Positions 26,533 to 35,146 of a stretch of DNA of 37,881 nucleotides are shown piece after piece. The stretch comes from an uncultured Bryobacterales bacterium (GTDB lineage Bacteria > Acidobacteriota > Terriglobia > Bryobacterales > Bryobacteraceae), in NCBI GenBank assembly GCA_937959285.1, contig CALGAR010000062.1, positions 1 to 37,881 on the forward strand, in the 5' to 3' direction. A model generated the notes under the pieces. That model saw nothing but the letters and a program-made list of their open reading frames with translations. It searched no databases and was not told where the DNA came from. The position numbers and the translations under genes are program-made. Position 1 is the stretch's first letter. The number at the start of each line of letters is the position of its first letter.

Positions 26533-27794
26533 GCGTCCTCGTCTATTCGGGCTCACCCCACCTGCTGAACATGGGCGATGTCGCGATGCTTCAGGCGCTC
26601 GCTGAACGAGTACGTACTTTGTGGAGAGCGCCAAAGGTTTCGGTTATTACCGGTGATCCCGCTCGGTTGCAGCGGTTTTGTCCAGGCTCCACTCCGGTCG
26701 ACCACGGATGGTTCCAACACCAATTCAACGGCCCTCTGCTGCCCGCTCCCCTGACGCGCGTTCTGCCTCGCGGCGTGAAACAGTCTCTTCAAAGCTGGGA
26801 GCGAAGGATCTCCGCAGGCCGCCCGGCAACCGCGCAAAGCATTCAGGAGTGGAAGCTGAAAGCAAAGCCCAGGCGGCCAGGGCTCCTGGCGGATGCACTG
26901 AAGGCCACTCGCACGGCAACAACAGTCATCTCCACCGGCGGAGGCATCCTGACCGACAGCTTCAAGGGCGAAGCGCGGCTTGTTCTCCTGGCACTCAAGG
27001 CCGCGATTCAGCGAGGGATTCCCACTGCCATGTTCGGTCAGGGCATCGGTCCGCTGACGGATCCAGAGCTTCTTGCACTGGCGGGTGACGTACTTCCCAA
27101 GGTCGACCTCATCGCGCTCCGGGAGCGGCAAAGAGGACCGCAGCTACTAGCCAAGCTGGGCGTTTCCTCCTCCCGGATCCTCGTTACCGGTGATGACGCG
27201 ATCGAACTCGCCTACCGGCAGCGGCGCGAGTCTCTGGGGGACAGAATCGGGATCAACGTTCGCCAGGCATCGTACGCGGGCCTTTCCCGCGAGCTGATTG
27301 ACCCGCTCCGGGAACATCTCTTGCAAGCAGCACAAACTTTGGGTACAGAACTTCACCCAGTCCCGATTTCTCTCCATCCCGGCGAATCGGACTTAGAAAC
27401 GATTGCCGCAGTGCTTAACCGCAAGGACCTGGAAGCTGCTCACTTTGATTCGCCGGAATTGGTGATTCAGAGCGCCTCGCGCTGCCGGGTTGTCGTCACG
27501 GGAAGCTATCACGGCGCCGTCTTTTCTCTGGCGCAAGGTATTCCGGTTGTCGCACTCTGTCAGTCTCGCTATTACCAGGACAAGTTCCACGGCTTGGCAA
27601 ACCAATTCGGCGTCGGCTGTGAAGTCATTGTGATTGACCCGATCAGTGAGCTCAAGCGTCTACCAGCGCTCATCGAGCGCCTTTGGCACGAGGCGCCGCG
27701 AATGCGGGCCGAGATTCTCGCAAGCGCTGAAAAGCAGGTGGAGTTAAGCCGCGCTGCGTACCGGCGCTTTTACCAGATGCTGGAGGCGGCGTAG
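26529..27794 (+). CDS. Polysaccharide pyruvyl transferase family protein
   Basis: A 421-residue protein of the polysaccharide pyruvyl transferase family (CsaB/WcaK type), which adds ketal-linked pyruvate from phosphoenolpyruvate to sugar residues. Recognisable segments are HLLNMGDVAMLQAL at the N-terminus, ISTGGGILTDSF, MFGQGIGPLTDPELLAL, LVTGDDAIELA, and the C-terminal VVTGSYHGAVFSLAQGIPVV. The ATG at 26529 overlaps the Wzt stop and has AGGAG eight bases upstream; the open frame upstream of it is a shadow of the Wzt gene. Pyruvate would add negative charge or a terminal mark to the polymer. Its place right after wzt is suggestive. Confidence 0.88.
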   Translation: MSVLVYSGSPHLLNMGDVAMLQALAERVRTLWRAPKVSVITGDPARLQRFCPGSTPVDHGWFQHQFNGPLLPAPLTRVLPRGVKQSLQSWERRISAGRPATAQSIQEWKLKAKPRRPGLLADALKATRTATTVISTGGGILTDSFKGEARLVLLALKAAIQRGIPTAMFGQGIGPLTDPELLALAGDVLPKVDLIALRERQRGPQLLAKLGVSSSRILVTGDDAIELAYRQRRESLGDRIGINVRQASYAGLSRELIDPLREHLLQAAQTLGTELHPVPISLHPGESDLETIAAVLNRKDLEAAHFDSPELVIQSASRCRVVVTGSYHGAVFSLAQGIPVVALCQSRYYQDKFHGLANQFGVGCEVIVIDPISELKRLPALIERLWHEAPRMRAEILASAEKQVELSRAAYRRFYQMLEAA

Positions 27795-27801
27795 ACGTCT
27801 C

Positions 27802-28761
27802 ATGCCTCGAATCGCCGTCCTTCTCCCTGCTCATAACTGCCAACGCTATGTGCGCGAAAGCCTGGAGAGCATTCGTACGCAGACGTTCACTGACTGGGTC
27901 CTGGTCGCGGTAGACGACGGATCAACCGACGGAACACGCGCCATTCTTGAGGAGTTTGCCTGCTTTGAGCCTCGCATGCACGTGATCTCCCGGCCGCAAA
28001 CCGGAATCGTCGGAGCGCTCAACGACGGATTGGCGCGAATCGATTCCGAATTCGTCGCCCGTATGGATGCGGATGATCTCAGCCTGCCGCATCGTCTCGA
28101 GCGGCAGCTCGAATTCCTGGAACGGAACAGGGACTGCGTGGCCGCCGGTTGCCACGTGCAGACGATCGACGCAGATGGAGACCCGATCGACATCGTCAGG
28201 AATCCGGCGGATCACGAGCATATCGAACAAAAACTCTTCGAGGGAGACGGAGGAGCGCTGCCACATCCTGGCCTTTTCGTGCGGAGGGACGCGATTGAGG
28301 CAATCGGCGGCTATCGTCTGGAGACGCAGCTTGCAGAGGATGTCGACCTCTATCTCCGTCTCGCCGAGGTTGGCCGGCTATCGAATGTAGGGGAGGTTCT
28401 TCTTCTGTATCGGCTCCATTCTCAGAGCACAAATATCATCCGCCGGGAGCAGCAGCGGCTCGCTTGCGCGAGGGCGATCGAGGATGCCTGCCGGCGCCGA
28501 TCGCTGCCTCCCCGGCAGTGGGAAAGCAGTGCACGACGAATGTTACCCCTGGCAGAGCAGCATGCCACCTGGGCCTATCGAGCCCTGGCTGCGGGCAACG
28601 ATCGCACCGCTCGAAAGCACGCAGCGAAGGCATTGCTCCGCGCGCCGTGGAAGGGGCGATATTGGACCCTGGCCGGAGCTTGTGCAGCCCGGAGCTTCAA
28701 CCTTTCTCGCGGCACAGCCCTGGCTCCAGCCGCGGAAAGAGGCAGGAGGGAGAAGCCGTGA
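27802..28761 (+). CDS. GT2 family glycosyltransferase
   Basis: A 319-residue inverting GT-A glycosyltransferase. The N-terminal IAVLLPAHNCQRYVRESLESI and VAVDDGSTDGTR form the nucleotide-binding fold. The metal-binding motif is MDADD near residues 92-96, and the catalytic-base region is EDVDLYLRL near 178-186. It probably adds a single sugar to the chain. It begins seven bases after the pyruvyl transferase and overlaps the next GT2 gene by four bases (GTGA). The C-terminal 100 residues are Arg/Ala-rich and helical, without a membrane helix. Confidence 0.9.
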   Translation: MPRIAVLLPAHNCQRYVRESLESIRTQTFTDWVLVAVDDGSTDGTRAILEEFACFEPRMHVISRPQTGIVGALNDGLARIDSEFVARMDADDLSLPHRLERQLEFLERNRDCVAAGCHVQTIDADGDPIDIVRNPADHEHIEQKLFEGDGGALPHPGLFVRRDAIEAIGGYRLETQLAEDVDLYLRLAEVGRLSNVGEVLLLYRLHSQSTNIIRREQQRLACARAIEDACRRRSLPPRQWESSARRMLPLAEQHATWAYRALAAGNDRTARKHAAKALLRAPWKGRYWTLAGACAARSFNLSRGTALAPAAERGRREKP

Positions 28762-29807
28762 CGCGGGACGGCATCAGCGTCGTCATCTGCTGCTATAACA
28801 GCCGGGAGCGTCTCCCGAAGACCATCGAGAAGCTGGCGGCGCAAAGGCTGCGCTCGGCAATTCCCTGGGAAGTCATTGTCGTCGACAACAACTCGACCGA
28901 TGACACCGCTGAGGTAGCCCGCCGTTCCTGGCCGGAGGATGCGCCCGCTCCCCTCCATGTGGTCCGCGAACCTCGCCCGGGCCTCAGCTTCGCACGCCAC
29001 CGGGGGATCGAGGAGAGCCGCTACGAGCTGATCAACTTTGTCGACGATGACAACTGGGTCTGCCCCAACTGGATTCAGACCATCTGGGAGGTCATGCACT
29101 CCCACCCCGAAGTCGGCGCATGCGGCGGCCCAAGCGAAGCCGTATTGGAAGGCGACGAGCCGGAATGGTTTTCCTGGGCTGGGTTCATCCTGGCAGTGTC
29201 ACCGCCCGACTGGGAAGGCGGCGACATCACCGACAAACGGTTGTTATGGGGCGCCGGACTTACAATTCGCAGGCAGGCATGGGACCATCTCGTTCAGAAC
29301 GGCTTCCGTCCTCTGCTCGTCGGGCGGCAAGGAACTGCGCTTACTTCCGGCGAGGACTCGGAGCTGTGCCTGGCGTTGCGGCTCTCAGGTTGGAGGCTCT
29401 GGTACGAGCCCTCACTTCGCCTGCAGCACTTCATGCCCAAACGCAGGGTCGATTGGATGTACCTGCGCAAAATCTACCGCGCCACGGGAGCAGCAGGAGC
29501 TGTCCTCTCGGCATATCATGCGTGTCTCGAAGAGCGGCAGCTTGGCTGGATCGACTGGCTGCTCTCCTGCGTCCGATCAGTCAAGCACGTCGTTTGCCGA
29601 CCAAGCCGGCTACTCCGTCTCCGCTCGCAATTATTCGAGGGCGACGGCGAAGTGCTGTCGCTGGAGTCCGATCTGGGCAGGCTGATGGCGTTGTGGCAGC
29701 TTCGTAAGGACTACGTTCGGAATGCAGCGGCCATTCGAGCAGCACGCTGGCGCCGGAAGAACGCAGTCGCTGAATCCCAAACACTGAACTGTGTGAGCGC
29801 GGTATGA
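28758..29807 (+). CDS. GT2 family glycosyltransferase
   Basis: A 349-residue GT-A glycosyltransferase starting at GTG 28758, which overlaps the previous stop and follows GGAGGGAG. The open frame runs far upstream but has no family sense there. Motifs are ISVVICCYNSRERLPKTIEKL, VIVVDNNSTDDT, the metal-binding FVDDDNW near residues 92-98, and GEDSELCLALRLSGW near the catalytic base. A hydrophobic/Trp-rich region near 220-240 may contact the membrane. The family resembles EpsE-like GT2 enzymes. The stop overlaps the next gene (ATGA). Confidence 0.88.
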   Translation: MTRDGISVVICCYNSRERLPKTIEKLAAQRLRSAIPWEVIVVDNNSTDDTAEVARRSWPEDAPAPLHVVREPRPGLSFARHRGIEESRYELINFVDDDNWVCPNWIQTIWEVMHSHPEVGACGGPSEAVLEGDEPEWFSWAGFILAVSPPDWEGGDITDKRLLWGAGLTIRRQAWDHLVQNGFRPLLVGRQGTALTSGEDSELCLALRLSGWRLWYEPSLRLQHFMPKRRVDWMYLRKIYRATGAAGAVLSAYHACLEERQLGWIDWLLSCVRSVKHVVCRPSRLLRLRSQLFEGDGEVLSLESDLGRLMALWQLRKDYVRNAAAIRAARWRRKNAVAESQTLNCVSAV

Positions 29808-30961
29808 GAAGCATGGTTCTTGCGGCCAACGCCGCCCCGAAGGTCGGAGGACAAGGCCTCAACCTGCACCACATGGTTGAAGCCTACGCACCCGTCTTCG
29901 AGTTATCCCTCTTCGCCAAGGCAGCAGCCAAAGGCGTTCCGACGACAATCGTACCCGGTTCGCGTCTGGGAGGCTTTATCGGAAGGACTCCAGTCTTGCG
30001 CAGACTGCGGGATTGGCAGGGCGTGCTCGAAAGTTCTGCGTTCGATCAATTCGTCGCCCGTAGTATGCCAAAGGCTGACATCTTTCAGGGAGCTCTCGGG
30101 CAGTGCTCGCAAAGCCTTTCGGCAGCGCGGGCAAAAGGCGCCGTCACTGTTCTCGATGTCACTACAACGCACATCGACGATTTCTACGAGCACCAGGTCC
30201 GCGAGTGCGCCAAGTTCGGTGTCCGGACTCCGCACAACGAGCGGATACGAAACCAGATATTGGACGAGTATCGGAAGGCGGATCTGATCCGCGTGATGTC
30301 TGAGCACGCAAGGACGACATTTCTTAGGCGTGGCTTCGATCCGGGCAGAGTGTTCGTCATGCCGCCGCCAATTGAGGCGGCCGAGTTTCCGCAAGCCGAG
30401 TTCCGCGAGTCCACATTCCGCGTCAGCTTTGTGGGTTTGATCGAACCCTGGAAGGGATTTCATTACCTGATCGACGCCTTTCGAAGCCTGAACCTGCCGG
30501 ACAGCGAACTCGTCCTGTGGGGTAGCAGCGGCGCCAGGCCCATCGCCGAGTACCTCAATCGTCAAATGGCTGCCTTGCCTTCCCTGAAGGTTCGGGGCGG
30601 AAGCGTGCGCTCCATAGGCTATGGCGAAGTGTATGGCAAATCGAGCGTCCTGGTGCATCCTTCGCTGACAGATGGCTTCGGGTACGTCGTAGCGGAAGCA
30701 ATGGCGAGCGGGATTCCGGTGATCGTCACGCGGAACACCGGAGCGGCCGATGCGGTCATCGACGGATACAACGGCTACATTGTGGAGGCGGGCGACGCGA
30801 GCGCTTTGGCTGAGCGGATCAGACACCTTGCGCTGAACCGCCACCTCCTGACCGAGATGGGGGCAGCCGCGAGGAAAACAGCTCTTGAAATGACGATCGA
30901 CCGATTCCGCGCCCCCTTTCTGGAACATCTCAAGCAACGGAACGTATCATGCACGACCTGA
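29804..30961 (+). CDS. GT4 family glycosyltransferase
   Basis: A 385-residue GT-B glycosyltransferase. The N-terminal VLAANAAPKVGGQGLNLHHM is the acceptor-domain loop. The donor domain has VSFVGLIEPWKGFHYLIDAF and a donor-site motif DGFGYVVAE, in which the first glutamate of EX7E is aspartate. Some active GT4 enzymes tolerate this change, so loss of function should not be assumed. It overlaps the GT2 gene by four bases and the nucleotidyltransferase by 13 bases. Confidence 0.87.
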   Translation: MRSMVLAANAAPKVGGQGLNLHHMVEAYAPVFELSLFAKAAAKGVPTTIVPGSRLGGFIGRTPVLRRLRDWQGVLESSAFDQFVARSMPKADIFQGALGQCSQSLSAARAKGAVTVLDVTTTHIDDFYEHQVRECAKFGVRTPHNERIRNQILDEYRKADLIRVMSEHARTTFLRRGFDPGRVFVMPPPIEAAEFPQAEFRESTFRVSFVGLIEPWKGFHYLIDAFRSLNLPDSELVLWGSSGARPIAEYLNRQMAALPSLKVRGGSVRSIGYGEVYGKSSVLVHPSLTDGFGYVVAEAMASGIPVIVTRNTGAADAVIDGYNGYIVEAGDASALAERIRHLALNRHLLTEMGAAARKTALEMTIDRFRAPFLEHLKQRNVSCTT

Positions 30962-31653
30962 CAGCGGTGATTCTCTGCGGGGGCAAGGGGGAGCGGCTTC
31001 GCCCGTTCACGGACAAGCTTCCCAAACCCCTTGTTCCTTTAAAGGGAAAGCCAATCCTGCACCACCTTCTGCGTTACCTTTCGACGGAAGGAATCAACCG
31101 GTTCATTCTTTGCACCGGCTACAAGGCGGAGGCCATTGATGAGTTCGCGAAGAACTGCAACGAGCCCGGGTGGGAATTGATCTGCGTGAACTCGGGCGAC
31201 GTCAGCATGACCGACCGTCTTGCCGACGCAAGCAAGCACCTCTCAGGACGAAGCCTGATCTGCTACGGCGATACGCTGGCGAATGTCGATGTAGAGGCTC
31301 TGTACCGGGAGCACTGCTCCTCGGGAGCCAAGTTGACGATGACGGTTTATCCGCTTCACAGCCCCTTCGGCATCGTTGAAGTGACGGAAGATGGCTTTGT
31401 GACGGAGTTTCGCGAGAAGCCCGTGCTGCCCTATTGGGTCAATATCGGGTTCATGCTGTGCGAACTGGAAGCGATTCGGGGAATCCGGCGCGGCGGCGAT
31501 ATGGTCCCCTTTCTCGCAGAGCAGGCTTCCTCGGGGGCCTTACGAGCTTTTAAACATAACGGAAAACATTTAACAATCAACACAGAAAAAGAAAGGGTGA
31601 AGGCCGAGAGCGAAATCATAGAGTTCTTCTCGGTCGTCGATGGACAGGCATGA
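30949..31653 (+). CDS. Sugar-1-phosphate nucleotidyltransferase
   Basis: A 234-residue nucleotidyltransferase that activates a sugar-1-phosphate to an NDP-sugar. The N-terminal signature VILCGGKGERLRPFTDKLPK, with KPLVPLKGKPILHHLL, is the NTP-binding loop and lysine region. CYGDTLANVDVE supplies the metal-binding Asp, and FGIVEVTEDGFVTEFREKP is the sugar-binding segment. Length and order resemble glucose-1-phosphate cytidylyltransferase (RfbF) and heptose/mannose-1-phosphate guanylyltransferases; the base specificity cannot be decided by eye. It overlaps the GT4 gene by 13 bases and the epimerase by four, which suggests the two enzymes feed one sugar donor to this pathway. Confidence 0.88.
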   Translation: MHDLTAVILCGGKGERLRPFTDKLPKPLVPLKGKPILHHLLRYLSTEGINRFILCTGYKAEAIDEFAKNCNEPGWELICVNSGDVSMTDRLADASKHLSGRSLICYGDTLANVDVEALYREHCSSGAKLTMTVYPLHSPFGIVEVTEDGFVTEFREKPVLPYWVNIGFMLCELEAIRGIRRGGDMVPFLAEQASSGALRAFKHNGKHLTINTEKERVKAESEIIEFFSVVDGQA

Positions 31654-32603
31654 TGAAAGGAAAGAGAGTTCTCGTTACGGGTGGTTCAGGTTTCGTAGGC
31701 AGTCATCTGGTTCACTGCCTGCTCGCGCAGGGTGCGCAAGTCGGCGTCACCGTGCGCTATGGCAATGTCATCAAGAACGAGCGGCTGAAGGATTGCTGGG
31801 ACAAGATTACGGTTATCGAAGCCGATCTGCGAAACCGGGGCGCCCTGCAAACAATCCGGGATTTCGCGCCGCAGGTGGTGTTTCATCTCGCCGCGTACAA
31901 TCACGTCGGGCAGAGCTTTATCCAAGTGGAGGAGTGCTTCGACGTAAATGCCAAGGGCACTGCGAATCTTCTGGATGTCTGTGAAGGCGTCGAGAAGTTC
32001 ATCTACGCGTCGACATCGGAGGTATATGGCCACCAGACGTCGGTCCCGTTCGTCGAGACGATGAATCCGGAGCCGATTTCTCCGTACGCGATCACGAAGT
32101 ACGCCGGCGAGCTTTACTGCCACATGAAGCAGCGCATCGGAGGAAAGCCGTCGGTCGTCATCCTGCGCCCCTTCAACGTCTTCGGTCCGTATCAGAGCTC
32201 CAAGGCGATCATCCCCGAGCTGATCATCAATTGCCTGCGCGGCAATCCGATCCGCACCACGAAGGGTGAACAGACGCGCGAGTTCAACTTTGTCGGCAAT
32301 CTCGTCGACGCGTTGCTAATGACGGCGCAATACGAAGGGGAAATCGAAGGACCGGTCAATATTGCTGCCGGAGAAGAGATTGCGATTCGGGATCTCGTGA
32401 TGAAGATCGCCGAACTGACGGAAACGAAGTCAAAGATCGAGATCGGAGCCCTTCCCTATCGTCCGACGGAAATCTGGCGCATGTATGCAGATAGCACAAA
32501 AGCTCGAAAGATTCTGGGATGGCAGCCCCGGATTAACCTGCATGACGGTCTGAAGATTACCGTGGACTGGTTCCGTAAGTACCTCGGAGAGCAGCCGGAG
32601 TAG
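31650..32603 (+). CDS. NAD-dependent sugar-nucleotide epimerase/dehydratase (SDR)
   Basis: A 317-residue extended short-chain dehydrogenase. The cofactor loop GGSGFVG is at residues 11-17, the Asp-Leu pair DL near 59-60 follows the second strand, and the catalytic residues are STS (121-123) with Y146-x-x-x-K150 in SPYAITKYAGE. The substrate domain includes RPFNVFGPYQSSKAIIPELI and a C-terminal ADSTKARKILGWQPR. It resembles NDP-sugar 4,6-dehydratases and 4-epimerases (GDP-mannose dehydratase or RfbG type). Paired with the preceding nucleotidyltransferase, it likely makes a deoxy or epimerised sugar donor. The start may be 31650 or the second ATG at 31653. Confidence 0.88.
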   Translation: MMKGKRVLVTGGSGFVGSHLVHCLLAQGAQVGVTVRYGNVIKNERLKDCWDKITVIEADLRNRGALQTIRDFAPQVVFHLAAYNHVGQSFIQVEECFDVNAKGTANLLDVCEGVEKFIYASTSEVYGHQTSVPFVETMNPEPISPYAITKYAGELYCHMKQRIGGKPSVVILRPFNVFGPYQSSKAIIPELIINCLRGNPIRTTKGEQTREFNFVGNLVDALLMTAQYEGEIEGPVNIAAGEEIAIRDLVMKIAELTETKSKIEIGALPYRPTEIWRMYADSTKARKILGWQPRINLHDGLKITVDWFRKYLGEQPE

Positions 32604-32618
32604 TAGGAACGTTACGGA

Positions 32619-33968
32619 ATGCTTGCAATCGCACTCTGCGCCATCGCCTTCCTCTCTTCAATGCTGTTCGGCTTCCGATCCATTGTGAAGGGGATCATTG
32701 TGGTGATGGCGTGGGGTTACGCCTACGGGATCCTCAGGGCGAACGTCCTTGCATCAGGGTCGCATTTCATTTTCGATGCCGCTCTAGTGGGCCTCTACAT
32801 CAGTCAATGGAGGACTTTCTTCGCTCCGTTGCCGGACCCGCGTTCCAGGGCGACTCGGACCTGGGTGATCATTCTGATCGCGTGGCCGATGCTGCTTGCA
32901 TTCCTTCCATTCCAAACGCCACTCATCACTCTCGTCGGGCTCCGGGGAAACATATTCTTCCTGCCAGTGATCCTGCTGGCTCTGCGACTGACCGAGGCTC
33001 AAATGGTGAAGCTCGGCTTTGGTCTTGCTTATCTCAATCTCGGAGCCTTTGCGATGGCGACGGCGGAGTACTTCTTAGGCGTAACCAGATTCTTTCCGTA
33101 CAGCGCCGTAACTCAAATTATTTATGCGAGCGGCGATGTTGCGGGTTATCGCTACCATCGAATCCCGTCGACATTCTCAAGCGCGCACGCTTACGCGGGA
33201 ACGATGGTCGCAACCATACCCGTTCTCTTCGGATCCTGGTTCTCAAAGGGACTCTCCCGCTTCCAGTTCCTTTTAACAACGGCAGGCCTTGCGGCGGCCC
33301 TGCTCGGGATACTCATGGCCTCCACGCGGCAGCACTTCGTTGTCGCACTGACACTGATCATGACCGCTACCCTTTCAGGGAAAGTGAAGCTGGCGTACCG
33401 GATGATATGGGTGGGCCTCCTCGCTGTGGCGGCGATCCTCGCGCTAACGAACGAGCGCTTTCAGCGCTTCAAGTCTCTTGCAGACTCGGAGACCGTAGCG
33501 GGTCGCGTCGCAGGCAGTGTCAACCGGAACTTCTTTGAAATTCTGGTGGAATATCCGATGGGCAACGGTTTGGGTGGAGGAGGTACGAGTATCCCGTACT
33601 TCCTGCAATCCCAGCTGCGCAGACCGGTTCATATGGAAAACGAGTATTCGCGGATTCTTCTGGAGCAAGGTATTCCGGGTCTTGGTTTGTGGATTGCCTT
33701 CCTGTTATGGACTGCCACGCGTTCCAAAGCCTTTGTGCCGGGCGAGTGGCAACTGGGCAGGAAGCTGATGTGGATGTATTATTGCGTTGCTTTCGCTACA
33801 GCCCTCATCGGCGTCGGCATGTTGACATCTATCCCCAGCACATTTTTGATGCTTCTCTTTACAGGCTGGATCACCGTTGATACGCGGCAGCAGCTCAGGC
33901 CGCAGGGAGTTCAGCCTGCGGGCTTCGGCCGCGTCCCTGTCAACAGAAGTATGGCTGCTCTGCGGTGA
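32619..33968 (+). CDS. Wzy/WaaL-like polysaccharide polymerase or O-antigen ligase family membrane protein
   Basis: A 449-residue integral membrane protein with about eleven hydrophobic helices. A large loop near 290-350 contains NGLGGGG and the characteristic H338-x-x-N341-E-Y with LLEQGIPGLGLW. This loop and the H-N motif match the Wzy_C/O-antigen ligase family, whose members polymerise repeat units or attach finished chains to an acceptor at the outer face of the inner membrane. Which of the two roles applies cannot be told from the sequence. The Arg-rich C-terminal tail (about 415-449) is cytoplasmic-like. It starts 15 bases after the epimerase and overlaps the next gene by GTGA. Confidence 0.82.
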   Translation: MLAIALCAIAFLSSMLFGFRSIVKGIIVVMAWGYAYGILRANVLASGSHFIFDAALVGLYISQWRTFFAPLPDPRSRATRTWVIILIAWPMLLAFLPFQTPLITLVGLRGNIFFLPVILLALRLTEAQMVKLGFGLAYLNLGAFAMATAEYFLGVTRFFPYSAVTQIIYASGDVAGYRYHRIPSTFSSAHAYAGTMVATIPVLFGSWFSKGLSRFQFLLTTAGLAAALLGILMASTRQHFVVALTLIMTATLSGKVKLAYRMIWVGLLAVAAILALTNERFQRFKSLADSETVAGRVAGSVNRNFFEILVEYPMGNGLGGGGTSIPYFLQSQLRRPVHMENEYSRILLEQGIPGLGLWIAFLLWTATRSKAFVPGEWQLGRKLMWMYYCVAFATALIGVGMLTSIPSTFLMLLFTGWITVDTRQQLRPQGVQPAGFGRVPVNRSMAALR

Positions 33969-35146
33969 CACGTACTCCCATGCTGCACTTCATCACTCCC
34001 GAGTACCCTCCCCAGCCAGGCGGAGTCGCCGACTACACGTTCCTTGTAGGGCAGCGCTTGGCTGAGAGTGGCGCTGGAGTCCACATCTGGTGTCCCAACC
34101 CTTCCAATCTGCCAGAGGAGCAGACGCATGGAGCCGTATCTGTCCACCGAACTCTTGGAAGCTTCTCCCCTTCTGATCTTCGAAACACGGGCGCTTTGCT
34201 CGACCGCTTCCCCGCCCCGCGGCGACTCGTTGTTCAGTGGGTTCCGCACGGCTACGGCTTTTACTCGATGAATGTTGCCTTCTGCATTTGGCTGTGGCAT
34301 CGGGCGAAGCAGCGCGGCGACCGCGTGGAGCTGATGGTACATGAGCCCTGCCTGGCGTTCCGCGAAGGATCGTGGAAGCAGGATCTCGCAGCGGGAGTCC
34401 ACCGCATCATGCTGATGCTGCTGCTCGATTCTGCAGAGAGGGTCTGGATGTCAATCCCGGATTGGGAACGGACTTTGCGGCCATGGGCGCGAAAGCGGGA
34501 GCTCAAGTATGAATGGCTGCCGGTGCCGAGCAATGTCCCTGTCGTGGATGACGCTGCTGGAATCGCCCTGCTTCGAGATATGTACGGTCAGGGCCGGCTC
34601 ATTCTTGGCCACTTTGGGACGTACGGAAGCCCGGTGAGTCACTTGCTGGCGGACGCCTTGCCCCCGATCCTCTCAGAATCCCCGGAGGTCGCCGTTCTCT
34701 TGATGGGCAGAGGCAGCAAAGAGTTCCGATCCTTCCTCGTCTCGGGAAGACCGGAATTGGCAGAACGGATTTACGCAACGGGCGGATTGGAACCGGCCGA
34801 CCTGTCCCGCCACCTTAGCGCGTGTGACCTGATACTGCAGCCTTATCCTGATGGCATCAGCACGCGCCGTACCAGCGCCATGGCTTCGCTCGCCCATGGC
34901 CGCCCGACGATTTCAACAATCGGAAGGCTCAGTGAGGATTTTTGGGTTGGAAGCAAGGCCGTGGCCGTTGCACCGGCGGGCGATAGCGCCCAACTGGCCG
35001 AAGCAGTGCGGCGGCTGCTTCATGACGCGGAGGAACGCCGCGCGCTGGGCCTGCGAGCCAAGCAGCTCTACGACAGTCGCTTCGCGGTCGAGAAAACAGT
35101 GGCAGCCCTTCTCGAAGGCTCTGGAGCACCGGTTTGCGCATACTGA
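33965..35146 (+). CDS. GT4-like glycosyltransferase lacking the canonical EX7E motif
   Basis: A 393-residue GT-B fold protein starting at GTG 33965, overlapping the previous stop. The N-terminal FITPEYPPQPGGVADYTFLVG is a typical GT4 acceptor loop. In the donor domain the place of EX7E is taken by PYPDGISTRRTSAMASLAHG, with no glutamate pair. The same arrangement recurs in a subgroup of GT4-like proteins as I remember them, so this is probably a family feature rather than damage. The function as a glycosyltransferase is likely but the donor chemistry is uncertain. It overlaps the next gene by 13 bases. Confidence 0.78.
   Translation: MTRTPMLHFITPEYPPQPGGVADYTFLVGQRLAESGAGVHIWCPNPSNLPEEQTHGAVSVHRTLGSFSPSDLRNTGALLDRFPAPRRLVVQWVPHGYGFYSMNVAFCIWLWHRAKQRGDRVELMVHEPCLAFREGSWKQDLAAGVHRIMLMLLLDSAERVWMSIPDWERTLRPWARKRELKYEWLPVPSNVPVVDDAAGIALLRDMYGQGRLILGHFGTYGSPVSHLLADALPPILSESPEVAVLLMGRGSKEFRSFLVSGRPELAERIYATGGLEPADLSRHLSACDLILQPYPDGISTRRTSAMASLAHGRPTISTIGRLSEDFWVGSKAVAVAPAGDSAQLAEAVRRLLHDAEERRALGLRAKQLYDSRFAVEKTVAALLEGSGAPVCAY

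Noticed and set aside
29903..30937. A 344-codon minus-strand open frame
   Set aside because: Lies wholly antisense to a well-supported GT4 gene, with no family motif.
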